From: Pilatotrama ljubarskyi
Lineage: Eukaryota > Basidiomycota > Agaricomycetes > Polyporales > Polyporaceae
NCBI GenBank assembly: GCA_022385805.1
Contig: MU277795.1
Location: forward strand, 1 to 48,787
Reading direction: 5' to 3'
DNA length: 48,787 bases
A program made the translations under genes and the position numbers. Shown here one piece after another: positions 22,778 to 33,361 of the stretch. Within the stretch, counting starts at the first letter, position 1. Every line of letters begins with the position of its first letter. The notes under the pieces are model-generated. The model made no database searches. It saw only the letters and a list, made by a program, of their open reading frames with translations, and was not told the DNA's origin.

Positions 22778-24099
22778 ATGGCTGATACTAGCAGTCGCAA
22801 GAGGGTACGAAGTCAAACCACTTTGCATACTACGCAGGCGAGCGGTGCCTCACCACGCCCCTCCCACAATAGGCTTTGGAGGATCCACCGGAACCTGCGC
22901 TGGCCCAGAAGCAACCCAAAACGCAGCCCCCGGAAGCAGTGGAACCTGAGCAGCTCCAGGCCCGCATGAAATACGCGGACTTCTACTACAGGGACGGCAA
23001 CGTCATCGTAATCGTGGAGAACATCGAGTTCAAGCTCCACCTCACCCGTCTCCGGCTTCACTGCGAGTTCTTCAGGCTTTACTGCAGGTTCGACGATGAA
23101 CCGGTTGTACAGGGCGCGGAGCCAAGGGTAGACGCCGCCGCTACAGCCCTGAGCCAGGATGCTCGTCTGCCGGTGGCGCTGAGTCCTGGACCGCCTGTGA
23201 GCAACGTACCTGTGGAAGAAGTAAACAAAGCAAGCAATCAAGGCGCTCTCGTACAAACCACAAGCGTAATCATTGGTCCCCATGTTGTTAGAGACGGCCA
23301 CATTCCAGAAGTGAAGCTGAACGGCTTGAGGATAGCCGACTTTATCGAGTTCCTCCGAGCGCTGGAAACACCACTGTACGCAGACCGCATGCTCTCATCT
23401 CCTCTCCACTACTCATGCCTGACATTGTGCTGCGTCCACTGCAGCATGTACACGATTACACCTCCCTCTCAAGCTGTAGCGCTCGCGCTCCTCCGAGTCG
23501 CGACTCCCCTGGGCTGCACCGCCGTCCTCGACTTCGCCCGCCACCGTCTCCGGCAGCTCTGGCCGGACGTCGTCCCGCACGAGGGCATGGAGGTGATAGG
23601 GTACGATGCTGCGCTCGAGGTCATCTCCGCCGCGCGCCAGTTCGGGCTCCCCGAGCTTCTGAAGCAAGCCTTCTACGAGGTCCTCCAGAGCATCGCGTTC
23701 TGGCGGCATGCCGAGACCGAGCGGCACACGCTCCCGCTCGGCGACGCCGACCTGCTGATGCTCTACCGCGCGCGGCACGTCCTCCAGCAGCTCTGGTCGG
23801 AGCGGATCCTCGTCCCGCCTCCATACCCGTGTCCCACCGGCAAATGCACCCGGAACAGCGCCGCGGATCGCGAGCTGACGTGGTATGCGCACATCGTGAA
23901 GTCGGGCTACCTCCAGAAGGGCCAACAGGATCCGATGCGGCATATCGACGGTTTGAGCCGCTACGCCGTCCAGACTCTGGCGAAGTCGTGGTGTGGCGCG
24001 TGCCTCGACAAGAATATTGTGGCGTGGGCGACCGCGAAGCAGGAGTGGTGGAAGAAGATGGACGAGCTATTTGGGCTGGTGCGCCCTCCTCGAGTATAA
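22778..24099 (+). CDS. BTB-domain protein, family copy 2, 394 aa
   Basis: Three exons: 22778-22804, 22873-23375 and 23445-24099. The first encodes only MADTSSRKR, and the intron follows the KR, as in copy 1. The BTB domain starts at about residue 46 with FYYRDGNVIVIVENIEFKLHLTRL. The linker is long (about 85-145) and then IADFIEFLRALETPL closes the BTB part. The 69-nt second intron is a multiple of three. The C-terminal part has ALALLRVATPLG, LLKQAFYEVLQ, LLMLYRARHVLQQLW, PCPTGKC, DPMRHID, WCGACLDKN and WWKKMDELFGL. This is the cleanest family member and a good reference. Two cysteine pairs (CPTGKC and WCGAC) could bind a metal, but that is inference. It shares orientation with copy 1. Confidence 0.85.
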
Positions 24100-24264
24100 C
24101 GCATGTACCAGCGATTCAAAGTATACCTGCACGGGTCATGAACATCGTCAGGGACAGACAACTGACAGTGCCGAGTGACACCGTACGGTACAGTAGATCC
24201 CGAGCATCGCGACTTGGAGCTAGAGATGGCATAATAACAACCTGAGCCCCAAGGGCGGCACTTG

Positions 24265-26285
24265 CTACTCGTCTTCCTCCTCCTTCAATCCAAGCAGTAC
24301 GTCGAGCTTCCTCCACAGCTCCTCCCTCTTCTCCATCCACGCCTCCCTCCTCTCACCAATACACCCCACGCAATACCCCCGGGCTTTCCAGTCCACCCAC
24401 TCCGCCAGCTTGCGCAGCCCCTCCAGCACGTCCCACCGCCCAGCGTCGAACACCCCGTTGTCCAACAACCGGTGCGTCCAGCGCGTTTCGTCGCTCCGCT
24501 GGGCCCGCGCGCACTGTTTCCGCGCGGGCTCCGTGCGTTGGTACGCGTCCCGGTCCTCGGGCGAGATCTGTGCGAGCGGGCACGGATACTTGGACGGGAG
24601 GGGCGGCGCGCGAGTGATCGCGAGCCACTCGGCGTCGAGCGCCTGCTTCGCCTGAAGGAGCCGCACGAGGTCGGACGCGGCGAGGCGGGCGGGCGGCGCG
24701 TTCGCCTCGTCATCCTCCGTCGCCATCTTCAGCCTCTGCTCCTCAGTGCTGGCGCTCGGGCTCTCAGAGGACTCGCCGTGGAGGTAAACGTCGAGGTCTT
24801 GTCCGAAGTCGGGCGTGCGGAGGAGCTCGAAGTACGCGGCCTTGAGCAGCTCGGAGAGGTCGCACTGCTGCGCGAGGAGGATGGTCTCTATCGCTCGCTC
24901 GACGCGCTCGCCTGCGGCCTCTTCGTCGTCGTCTTCGGGAACCTCCTCAAGCTTGTCGAGGTCAGTTGGCCACATCTCGCGGAGGAGATGCGTGGCGAAG
25001 GAGAGGACGGTCGGAAAGGAGAGAGTGTGCGCGGCGCGGACGAGAGAGGCCAGGACGTTGAAGGGCGGGGGGTTGATCGCATATGCGCTGTGTGTGTGTG
25101 AGTCAAGTGATCCAATATAGGTGCATGTCGACTTCGAAGGCGGCAGGGCTGTTTCGCCATCCGTTCATACCGCGACTTCATGCCGCTTCACTAACGGCTG
25201 CGGCGAAATAACTAGCTGGGCTAGGAGACCTATGCTCTGGGCTGCAGCGAAGAGAGGTTACGTACATTCCTGCGTCAAGTGCAGTGAGGAGGCGCTCAAA
25301 GTCGAGCACGCTCACGCCCTTGACCACATAGACCGGGCAGCTGTCCACCATATCGCGCTCGACTCCGACCGTAGCCGGACTGTCCCTGCTGCATGCATCC
25401 GCAAATCCGTCATCGTCACTGTGCCTGCAAACAACGATGGTCATCACGCACCTGCCATCGCCTCGATTTTGGAACAACGAGACGAAGTAGGCGGATTGCT
25501 GCGTGAGGCGCGAGCGGTGGAGGCGAAAGAGGGTGTTCTGGACCTGGAGCACGACGGAGCCATCGAGATGCCAGAAGTTCTCACTTCGTTTGCGGACGGG
25601 TGCCGGCTTTTGCTTGGCCTTGCCCTTGGACCTTGCTGATGAGGGTGGGGCGGGTTCGAGGAAGGAGGGGGGCTCCCGGGCAGGAGTGGCGGGGAGGGGC
25701 TGCGTGGCTGGGGGAGGGGGTTGGTCAGAGCGGCGGGCGCGTTTTGGTCTGTAGAGCAACAGAGAGGGTGAGTATATGCGCCAAAAGGGAGGGTGGCAGG
25801 ACGGACTGGGGAAGAGGTTGAGACGCGGATACCCGTGGGGCGTCGCTCGAGCCGTCGTCGGCGTCGCGCGCGCGCTTCCCGCCTGGCGATTTCTTTGACG
25901 ACTTCTGCGTACTCCCGCTCGCTGGGGTCGACTCGGCGCTCGCAGTCTTGGACGACGCCGCAGCGGTGGACGAGCGGGTCGAGCTCCGCGTCGTCTGGCT
26001 CGACGACTTGGGGGCTTTCCTCTGGACGACTTTTCCCGTGTCTTCGCTCTCTTCCTCTTTCGGCGCTGTCCCGCCTTGGGAGCCTGGCTCGTGGACTTGA
26101 GGCCGTGAGTCGTCTCTGGCGTGGTGGCCTTGAGCGGACCCAGGTTGCGTGCGCATGAGCTGGGAGAAAGAGCCTTCAGGCAGGCTCTCCGCCGATTCAG
26201 AGTCGTCCCTGGCGTAGGAGAGTTCAGAGAGCTGGTCGCCGGCGTCTTCCTGCTGCAAGTCGTTTTCCGTCTCCGAGACTGACAT
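24265..26285 (-). CDS. BTB-domain protein, family copy 3 with long N-terminal extension, 594 aa
   Basis: Exons 26285-25807, 25748-25266 and 25087-24265. It is the longest member. Residues 1-215 are a disordered extension rich in Ser, Glu, Lys and Pro. The BTB domain starts at about 218 with FWHLDGSVVLQVQNTLFRLHRSRL. VLDFERLLTALDAG closes it. The second intron is unusually long (178 nt) but keeps the family's phase-2 position. The C-terminal part has LLKAAYFELLR, LVRLLQAKQALDAEW, YPCP, then YCVGC in place of WCxxC, and ends LWRKLDVLLGL plus an acidic tail. The first Cys pair is less clear than in copy 2. An open frame reaches back to 26561; the ATG at 26285 is the most likely start. It points away from the ribosomal P1 gene, sharing a short promoter region. 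Confidence 0.75.
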
Positions 26286-26301
26286 AGTCGTCAGCGGAGC
26301 C

Positions 26302-26331
26302 GTCGGTGTCGGCGTCGGCGTCGGCGTCGGC
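26302..26331. repeat. GTCGGC hexamer microsatellite
   Basis: About five GTCGGC-like units in the presumed 5' leader of BTB copy 3, within the shared upstream region of copy 3 and the ribosomal P1 gene. Confidence 0.7.
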
Positions 26332-26614
26332 GGGCGCACACGAGCCGCTTTCAGTCGCCACGACCGGCCTGTGACGGACACATTACGGGACGCGGACGCG
26401 ACGAGTGACACATCCGTCACAGCGCTGCTCGTGGGCGCTTGTACGTTCCCGTGGGAGATCAGCCACGCGAGCTGCCCTTCCCAATCAGGCAGGATGTGCC
26501 ACGTGGGACGCTGCCGCCACTCGTCAGGAAAAGCTTGTTCGTCCGTCCACCAGCACCGCACCGTCCTCCGCCTCGCCTCCAGCCCATCTTCTCCGGCTCC
26601 ATCATCTCGTCCAA

Positions 26615-27233
26615 ATGGTCAGTACGCCTCCCTTACGGCCCGTACTCTGCGTTCCAGGCGTTTTGGCGGCGATTCGGACTCGGAAGAGTGCTGGATGGGA
26701 CTCTTCGCGTTCGGATGTACCTCCCGGCGCCCTAGCCAGAACTTGAGGCTGACTCGTATTCCTCTGGACAGGCCTCCGCAGAACTCGCCGCGACCTACGC
26801 CGCCCTCATCCTTGCCGACGATGGCATTGAGATCACCGTCAGTACCTCCCCTCCCAAGCCGCATAACTCTAGGACCTGAATACCATCTTACCCCCGAAAT
26901 CTAGTCTGACAAAATCCTCGCTCTGACGACCGCGGCGGATGTCGAGCTCGAGCCCATCTGGGCCTCCCTCCTCGCGAAGGCGCTCGAGGGCAAGAACGTG
27001 AAGGAGCTCCTCTCCAACGTCGGTGCCGGTGGTGCTGGCCCCGCTGCGGCGGCTGCCCCCGCTGCTGGTGCGGCTGCTGGCGGTGCGGCCGCCGAGGCGC
27101 CCAAGGAGGAGGAGAAGAAGGAGGAGAAGGAGGAGTCTGACGACGACATGGTGCGTTCTTTTGCTCTCTTTGTTTCCTGGGTTGAGACACTGACGACGAA
27201 CCGGTCCTGCAGGGCTTCGGTCTGTTCGACTAA
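26615..27233 (+). CDS. 60S acidic ribosomal protein P1, 111 aa
   Basis: This is a component of the ribosomal stalk that recruits translation factors. Four exons: 26615-26617 (the ATG alone), 26772-26837, 26905-27150 and 27213-27233. The product starts [19 protein letters not shown]. Its N-terminal dimerisation helices are followed by an Ala/Gly hinge (about 70-90), a Lys/Glu cluster and the invariant stalk tail SDDDMGFGLFD, which binds GTPase factors. The length of 111 aa fits P1 and not P0 or P2. A 154-nt intron directly after the ATG is typical of fungal ribosomal-protein genes. It is a housekeeping gene embedded in the BTB array. Confidence 0.97.
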
Positions 27234-27963
27234 GCGTGTATGTGTTATGCCGCTTTCCCTCCCCCTTGTCTCTTCGCTTTGGTGTCATCATACTGCATTG
27301 CATCCGCACGCGTTCCCCCGCCATCGTACATTGCGTTGTATTATCCCTACCCATGACTACTGCGCATGACAAAAAGCTGAAAACACCATCGCCTTACGAG
27401 AGTGACTCGCGGTAGGCATCCACTGCGTGAACAAACTTGGGAAGATCCGGCAAAGTTCCGAGAGGTCCGCTCAGCATGGATATATCTCTTGTAGATGGAC
27501 GGATGGCCGGGTATCTGCTAAAGGGTGTTCACGGCGCAGAATCCCTGGTGCGTAGACGAATGGTGTCCTCGGCGTGCACGCTCCATCCGAAGGTATGTGA
27601 GAGTCGTGCGATGCTGGGGTGGTCCCTTTGCGTGGCCTCAACCCACTCCACTCGTGCTTCATGTACAACCTACGGTCGACCCATGGCTCAGCTTACAACT
27701 CCTGATCGACCCGCGCACTCCTCTCCTGAACGCTGCGCCGCCGAGCACTTCAGTAATCTGCTCATCCAGATAGTGCGGCTGCAAGGCATAGCCCGGACAG
27801 CAGATTGGTACCCCTTTGCGCTCCTTTCGTTCCGTTACAAAGCTCATCGGTCTTGAGTGAGCACGCTAGCACACGACAGCGTTTATGACTGCGAGGTGAT
27901 GAATGGCCAAAGTTCGTTTATCCAGAATCTCACTGAAACGTCCCACGCATATAGATCCATGGC
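27234..27963. other. 3' flank of the P1 gene, no gene seen
   Basis: Short ORFs on both strands without family features. The first part is probably the P1 3' UTR. Confidence 0.35.
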
Positions 27964-28280
27964 ATGTACGAAGTGGTAGCGAGTGCCGTCCAACACATCC
28001 GCGGCCTCTTGAACACGACCTGCCTTGTCAACCAGCAACCGTCGGGAATTCAGGCCGCGTCTTTACCCTCGTCTGGATACCCTTCCGCCGGCCCATCCTC
28101 GGCGAAATCTGGCGGAACTTCACGCGTCCGTCCTCGTTCGTCCCTCCGCTCTCTCCGTACGTCGCCAGTGGCGACAGGTTGCCATACACGCATCTGTCCT
28201 CTGGAACAGACCACACTCGGCACTCGCGGCCGCACGCCACCCTTCCCGCGTACCAGCACTGTCTGCAACTCTGTCCTAGC
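27964..28280 (+). pseudogene. Probable F-box protein remnant
   Basis: Three frames give consecutive pieces of the usual start of a basidiomycete F-box protein. These are AVQHIRGLLNTTCLVNQ (frame 1), VFTLVWIPFRRPILGEIW (frame 2) and RRQWRQVAIHASVLWNRP (frame 3). The last matches the CR.WR.VAI.....LW ending of the F-box. No intron joins the pieces, so this is best read as a decayed copy. The downstream part to 28613 stays open but is not recognisable. Evidence is motif resemblance only. Confidence 0.35.
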
Positions 28281-28709
28281 ATGTCGATCCCCTATACGTG
28301 CGTTCTCGCTGCCTCCAATCCGGCCGATCGGCTACGGGAGCGCCGCAAGCAGTGTGGCCCGCGGATACACGAACTTGTCTGGTCAGTGTCAGTACTATAT
28401 CGGCAAAGAGACAGTGACAGAGAACGCCTACTTCGACGCACCAAGCTGATCCTCACAGTTCCAGGGTTGTTCGAGTCCGATCCGGATTGTCGAGAGGACG
28501 ACTCGGGCGGGCTGTTTGTGCGCGAGGTCAAGGTAGAACTGATGTATGAGGAGCTTCTGGCAGATTGGGCCCAGGAGCGCTCTGGAGGGACCACGAGCAA
28601 GTGGTGTTCGTGAAGTGCGGAGTCCGGTTGTGGCACTCTTTAGGAAATGTGTATATGGACCGATCCCCCTGTACAGAGGGACTGTTTGTTCGCGGAACGT
28701 CATTACACC
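28281..28709. other. Region downstream of BTB copy 4, no clear gene
   Basis: An open plus-strand frame runs through it to 28613, continuous with the F-box remnant. It shows no recognisable motif. The right part is probably the 3' UTR of the convergent BTB copy 4. Confidence 0.3.
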
Positions 28710-30043
28710 CTAACGAAGCCGGAAGAGATCGTCGAGCATACCCCACCAACGAACCCTCGCCGCCTCCCACGCTTCCTTCCTTTCGTTCAGACATCGGCCG
28801 CACCACGTATTCTTCATTCCCTGCACAGCGTCCTTCAGCGCGTCGACCCCGCGAATCGGGTCGACCGCGCCCTTCTCCCACTCTTCCAAGTCGACGATGT
28901 GTGACCGCCAGAACGCTACGCGACCGTCTCCCCCTGTGTATAGACACTTGATCGGCCTCGTGGTGCGTAAGGACCGGCAGCGCGAGCCTTCTGGCTTGGC
29001 AAAGGGTGGTGTGAGGACGAGCGCGCGCCACTCGCGCTGGAGCACGTAGCGAGCCTCATGTAGATTGAGCAGATCCGACTCCGAGAGGGGGTCGACCAGG
29101 TGTCGATTGCCGTTGAGCGCTGACCAAAAGGCAGGGCTGCGGAGCAGTTCGTAGAGGGCGCGTTTGAGCACCTCGGGGATGTCGAACTTGCGCGCGACGT
29201 CGATCGCCGAGATCGCATCGTTGTAGGGCCGCAAAGGAGCATGTTTGTGCGGAAGCTCATCTTTCCAGAGCTCGAGGAGGGCGTGCTTTGCTGTCTTTGT
29301 CACGGACTCGCATTTGAGACGTCTGGCGGCTCGAAGGAGAGAGATCGCCGTCGACTGATCTGGTGACTCGAAAGAGTATTTCCTAGAGGCCGCGCCATTC
29401 CCGTGTCAGCTGGACGCAGCAATTGGACAGAAACGCAGAAAGCCAGGACGTGCTCACAAAGGGGTCTCCAGGGCAGCGAGGAATCGCGTGAAATCAACCA
29501 CGGATAGGTCCTCGATCTCGTACGAGGGGGTTCGCGGAATTTGCGGACGGTGGTCTGACGACGGGCCCGAGTCATCTACGCCGAGAACGTCTGCGTCTTC
29601 GTCGTCCTGATTGCTCCTTCCCTCGTTCCCTCCGGACGAGCTGAGATTGGCGAAGTAGTCGCAGTAGGCGGCTAGCCTTGCGCGGTAGAGCTTGAAACCG
29701 GTATCGCCCACTATCACGACGACATTCCCGTCAGGGTACCAGAAATCCGCGCTCTGCTTGTAGGATTTCTGAGCGGCCGGCTCACTGGCGCCGCTAGGAC
29801 CGGCTCTTGTCCGTTTCCGTCCAGTTTGCGAGGACTCGTCGTTGGCCTCCGGTGGCAACTGAGGGTGCGCACCACGGTTAGCGAGCCCGGGATGCGTCAA
29901 ATCACGGAAACTCGCCGAGACCCTCAGAGTCTACTTACCGCACGTTTTCTGCTGCCAGCCGGGGTAGGTGCAGGTCCTCGGGCGCTGAAGATGGGGACAC
30001 TATCCGACGCAATCGAGTTCCCGTGTTGCTTGATTTGCATCAT
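28710..30043 (-). CDS. BTB-domain protein, family copy 4, 392 aa
   Basis: Exons 30043-29939, 29858-29458 and 29382-28710. Exon 1 ends after SRKRA, matching the intron position of copies 1 and 2. The BTB domain starts at about residue 74 (FWYPDGNVVVIVGDTGFKLYRARL) and ends with VVDFTRFLAALETPL. The phase-2 intron follows. The C-terminal part has AISLLRAARRL, VLKRALYELLR, LLNLHEARYVLQREWRAL, DPIRGVD and WCGRCLNERKEAW, and ends WWGMLDDLFRL. The first Cys pair is not of the CPxxxC form; single cysteines occur at GSRCRS and IKCLY. The start is uncertain: an in-frame ATG at 30154 gives 37 more residues. It is the second minus-strand member. Confidence 0.8.
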
Positions 30044-31255
30044 GGTATCCCGCACGCTCCTGGAGACTAAATCTACCGGTGCATCCGTTGTGAATGATAA
30101 TAGCTCAGCGCGCGACAGGAGGGCAGGGACGCCGTGCCGCCTGCGGACGTTCATGCCGCTCGACAGTACCGTTGTCCAACCTCACCAGGAATGAGTGGCT
30201 CGCTCGCAGGCTCTGGTTTGATCTTCGTCTCGGACTGCTCTGACTTGACCGCCGAGCTGATGATGTGCCAGCATCGTGTAAGTAGCCGGCGTCACGGTGG
30301 CGTAGTATGTACCTCGAGTCGTAGGGTATCACGTCTCACGGAATCGTTACTCACTGTTGCGGCATCCACCAGCTGAATCCTGTAAACTCTGGGAGAGATA
30401 GCGGTCGAATGCCAAGGGATTCAGGTGTGCAACCAAGAGATTCAACTTGAACGTGCGAACGGCGTGCGAAGCCCGGGCGCCTGCGAGTCCATATGTAGTA
30501 CCACCTGTCCGCCATCGAATCATACATCAGCGCACGAAATTGCCTGAAGGCGTCGAATCCCATACGAGCGGGTTCTTACTGGGCATCAGCTTCGACTCGG
30601 AGTCCATCCTTCCCCCCTCTCTGACTCCCACCCTGCGCTGTTACAAATGTTGGTATCCTTTCTAGGACTGGGGCCTACATAGATCAAAGATATCCATACT
30701 CGATCTCATAGGTATTCCAGCAAGGAACACTCATTGTGACTGCGATGACAGCGCCAACTTCCCACAACGGCCAGTGGCATTTAGTACCGATGCTCGTTTT
30801 ACGGTCAGACATTCGCTTTCTCGGACAGACTCTTACTATAAGTGAGGCACGAGGTACATCTGCGCAATGCGTGCGATCCTGATCCTCTTGACGCAGTTCT
30901 CAGTATATAGGTCTATGTTGTAACATGAAGATCCCATGCGTATCCCATTGGCTGACTGCGACCCTGCTGCGGAACATCTTCATTCGACCGCTGGATAGCC
31001 AAAGACGACCTCCTCGAGTCGCTAGCTTGTTTACCTCTTGTCTCCTCGCAGAGGCGTTTGAACCCTGACGACTATAGGTGCAAGCGAACGCCATGGGGAC
31101 GATTGTGCCCGTTTCTTTGTCCTGGAGCCGTATCCATTATCGAGCATCCTCGACCGCATCAGAGGCCGTTTGCCCGACCTCGACCACACTTGAATGCAAG
31201 CAAGCCGTCCTTTCACGACTTTGTCGACCGTATACCGCGCCGCATCGCGCACTGG
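30044..31255. other. 1.2 kb divergent region between BTB copies 4 and 5
   Basis: No gene recognised. The left part may hold an alternative 5' exon or start of copy 4 (to 30154). The rest has short ORFs only. Confidence 0.35.
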
Positions 31256-31263
31256 TATAAAAA
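31256..31263 (+). promoter_or_regulatory. TATA box of BTB copy 5
   Basis: TATAAAAA lies 123-130 bp before the ATG at 31386, followed by a pyrimidine-rich leader, a normal arrangement for a transcribed fungal gene. Confidence 0.5.
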
Positions 31264-31385
31264 CCGTCCCGCTCGCTCGAACGCCACCCTCCGTCCTCCT
31301 CTTCTCTGAGCACGGACACCCACACGGTCATTACCACACAACTCCCCACCACACACACCACCGCCTCTAACGTACCCTCTCCGTA

Positions 31386-32798
31386 ATGAACCCAGGAAAT
31401 CGCCACCCGCGAATCCCGGGGAGCTCGGCCTCCGCATGCGGCCGGCGCCCCCGCCGACCTGACGCCCGCGGCGGACGCTCCAGCGCGCCTTTCGCCAGCC
31501 CTAGCTCCGAACCTGTGAGTCCAGCACGACCTCCTCGCAACAGCGACTCTGACTGACGTGCGCGCCCAGCCCGTCCGCTTGTCGCCCGGCTCGCCGACAC
31601 CGTTCGACCTCGGCGTGCCCTTCCGGGTCCGACGTCCGCCCCCGCGCCCGGTGGCCAAGAATTCGGTGAGGTCGGCGGCTCACTGGGACGAGCAGACGGG
31701 GGACGTCGTCGTCCGTGCAGCCGACGTCCTGTACCGCCTCCCGTCGTCGGCGCTGAAGGAGCACTGCGTGTTCTTCGCGCGGGACTTCGAGGCCGATGTG
31801 GAGGCCGGCGGCGAGAACAGCGTCAAGCCCGAGGAACGTCCACGAGTGGATGAATGTCCGGTGTACGATGTGCCGGACAAAGTGTCGCCGACGGACTTCG
31901 AGCTGCTCCTTGCGGTCCTCGGGGTCGGCAGGTACGTGTCGTTTTCTTGGTCTTTTCGTCATAGGGCTCAGGCTGAAGCCGTACTGCGACCTGTAGACCC
32001 GAGAAAGATGTCCGTCTCCTGTCCGTTGAGGAGGCGGGCACTCTGCTGCGCGTGGCAAGGGCGCTCTCCTCGAACCGCGGACAATCGCTCGCCGAGGAGC
32101 GGCTCTCCACCCTCTGGGACGGGCGCAAGCTCCCCCGGGCCGAGTCCTACCTCACCACCAACATCGCCTCCGCCGCGCACGCGCTGAGCACCCCGAACGA
32201 GCCCCCTTCCACCTCCTTCGCGGACGCGCTCGTCGCGCTCCGCATCGCGCGCGAGCTGAAGCTGCCTACGGTGCTTAAGCGCGCGGCGTACGAGCTGATC
32301 GCGAACGACGACTTCTGGTACGTGCTCCGCGTCGACCCGGTCGGGATGGACGTCGACGGCGCGGAGCTGCCCCGGCTGCTGCAGGCGCGGCGCGAGCTGC
32401 ACGTCGGGTGGCGCAAGGCCGTCACCACGCCCCCGATGAACGTGAACGCGCAGCAGATCGGGCACCGGCATCATCAGCGCGGCAGCGGCGGGGTCACGTC
32501 TACGTGCCATTATTGGCTGTCGCGGACGGGGATCGTGCGGTGCAAGCGCACGTCGGGGCCGAAGCGGGTCGCGGCGTGGGAGGAGCTGATGGACTCGGTG
32601 GGGGAGCACGGCGCGATTCGGGACGGCGAGCGCGACCCGATGCGCTACGATGTGTTCCGCCACGCGAGCAAGGCGTTGGTGGAAAGATGGTGCTCGTGCT
32701 GCAAACGGCAGTGGGAGCGCGCGCTGCTCGAGAAGCGCACGGAGTGGTGGGCGCGTCTCGACCACGTCTTGCAGCCCGACCCCGCGTTCGACTTCTGA
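31386..32798 (+). CDS. BTB-domain protein, family copy 5, 430 aa
   Basis: Exons 31386-31514, 31570-31931 and 31997-32798. The N-terminal 80 residues are Arg/Pro-rich and lack the SRKR ending seen in other copies. The BTB-like domain starts at about 81: HWDEQTGDVVVRAADVLYRL. The aromatic-aspartate-glycine-asparagine motif of the family has changed to DEQTGD. SPTDFELLLAVLGVGR closes the domain. The phase-2 intron lies where expected. The C-terminal part keeps TLLRVARAL, VLKRAAYELIANDDFW, LPRLLQARRELHVGW, DPMRYDV and WCSCC, ending WWARLDHVLQP. The upstream Cys pair differs from copy 2 (TCHYW and VRCKR). It is a diverged but intact member. Confidence 0.82.
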
Positions 32799-33361
32799 GG
32801 ATGGTGCGGCTCGAAGGGAAGGATGAGTGCGCGAATGGGGACGCTCGGTAGTTACGCGGTAATGACGTTCGACGATTTGTACGATGTGTAGTATGCTCGC
32901 TATGACAATACTCTATGATATGTTACTTGCGCATACGCTCGTGGGTGCAGGCTCTATCGAATGCTGCAAGGACAAAGGCTTCGACGCCATCACGTGCAGG
33001 TGTCACACCGCGTCTCCGGCTGCTGACCTACTCCTCATGCACTCCCTCACAATCACAGGCAAACCTTCCGAAACCGTCATCCAGCGACCAGCCGTCGGAC
33101 ACATCGCCCTCACTCTCGGACTCCGACAACAGTGGACCAGGATCCTCTCACGCAGGCGCTCTCCCTCGTGACCAGGAGGCGTCTCCGCCGCTCATACGAG
33201 CACAACCCTCGAAGCAAACGTAGAGCGACGCTGAACTGAAAGAGCCTTTGTCCTACCGCGCACGTGTCCGAGGCGTGCTCCTTCCTATATCATGTCCCGC
33301 CAACCACGCCACTCGAAGGCTCAGCCCTCTCCTTCCCTTCCACAGACCTCTGAACGATACA
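32799..33361. other. Intergenic region between BTB copies 5 and 6
   Basis: No gene. It carries the 25-bp motif listed separately and a TATATC sequence near 33286, about 75 bp before the ATG of copy 6. Confidence 0.4.
32990..33014 (+). promoter_or_regulatory. 25-bp conserved intergenic motif, instance 1
   Basis: Pattern TCACGTGC, four bases, GTCAC, two bases, CGYGTC. It lies 192 bp behind the stop of BTB copy 5 and 372 bp before the ATG of copy 6. The same pattern with the same spacing recurs at 34942 and 40067. The CACGTG core is a bHLH-type E-box. Whether it acts in transcription start or 3' processing, or only marks a duplication, is open. Confidence 0.45.

Noticed and set aside
25440..25451. 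Possible 27-nt intron inside exon 2 of BTB copy 3 (GTGCGT to GCAG).
   Set aside because: Far shorter than other introns here, and a multiple of three within an open frame; continuous reading is simpler.
31968..32765. 265-codon reverse frame opposite BTB copy 5.
   Set aside because: It lies antisense to a conserved exon, has Arg/Pro/Leu shadow composition and no recognisable motif.
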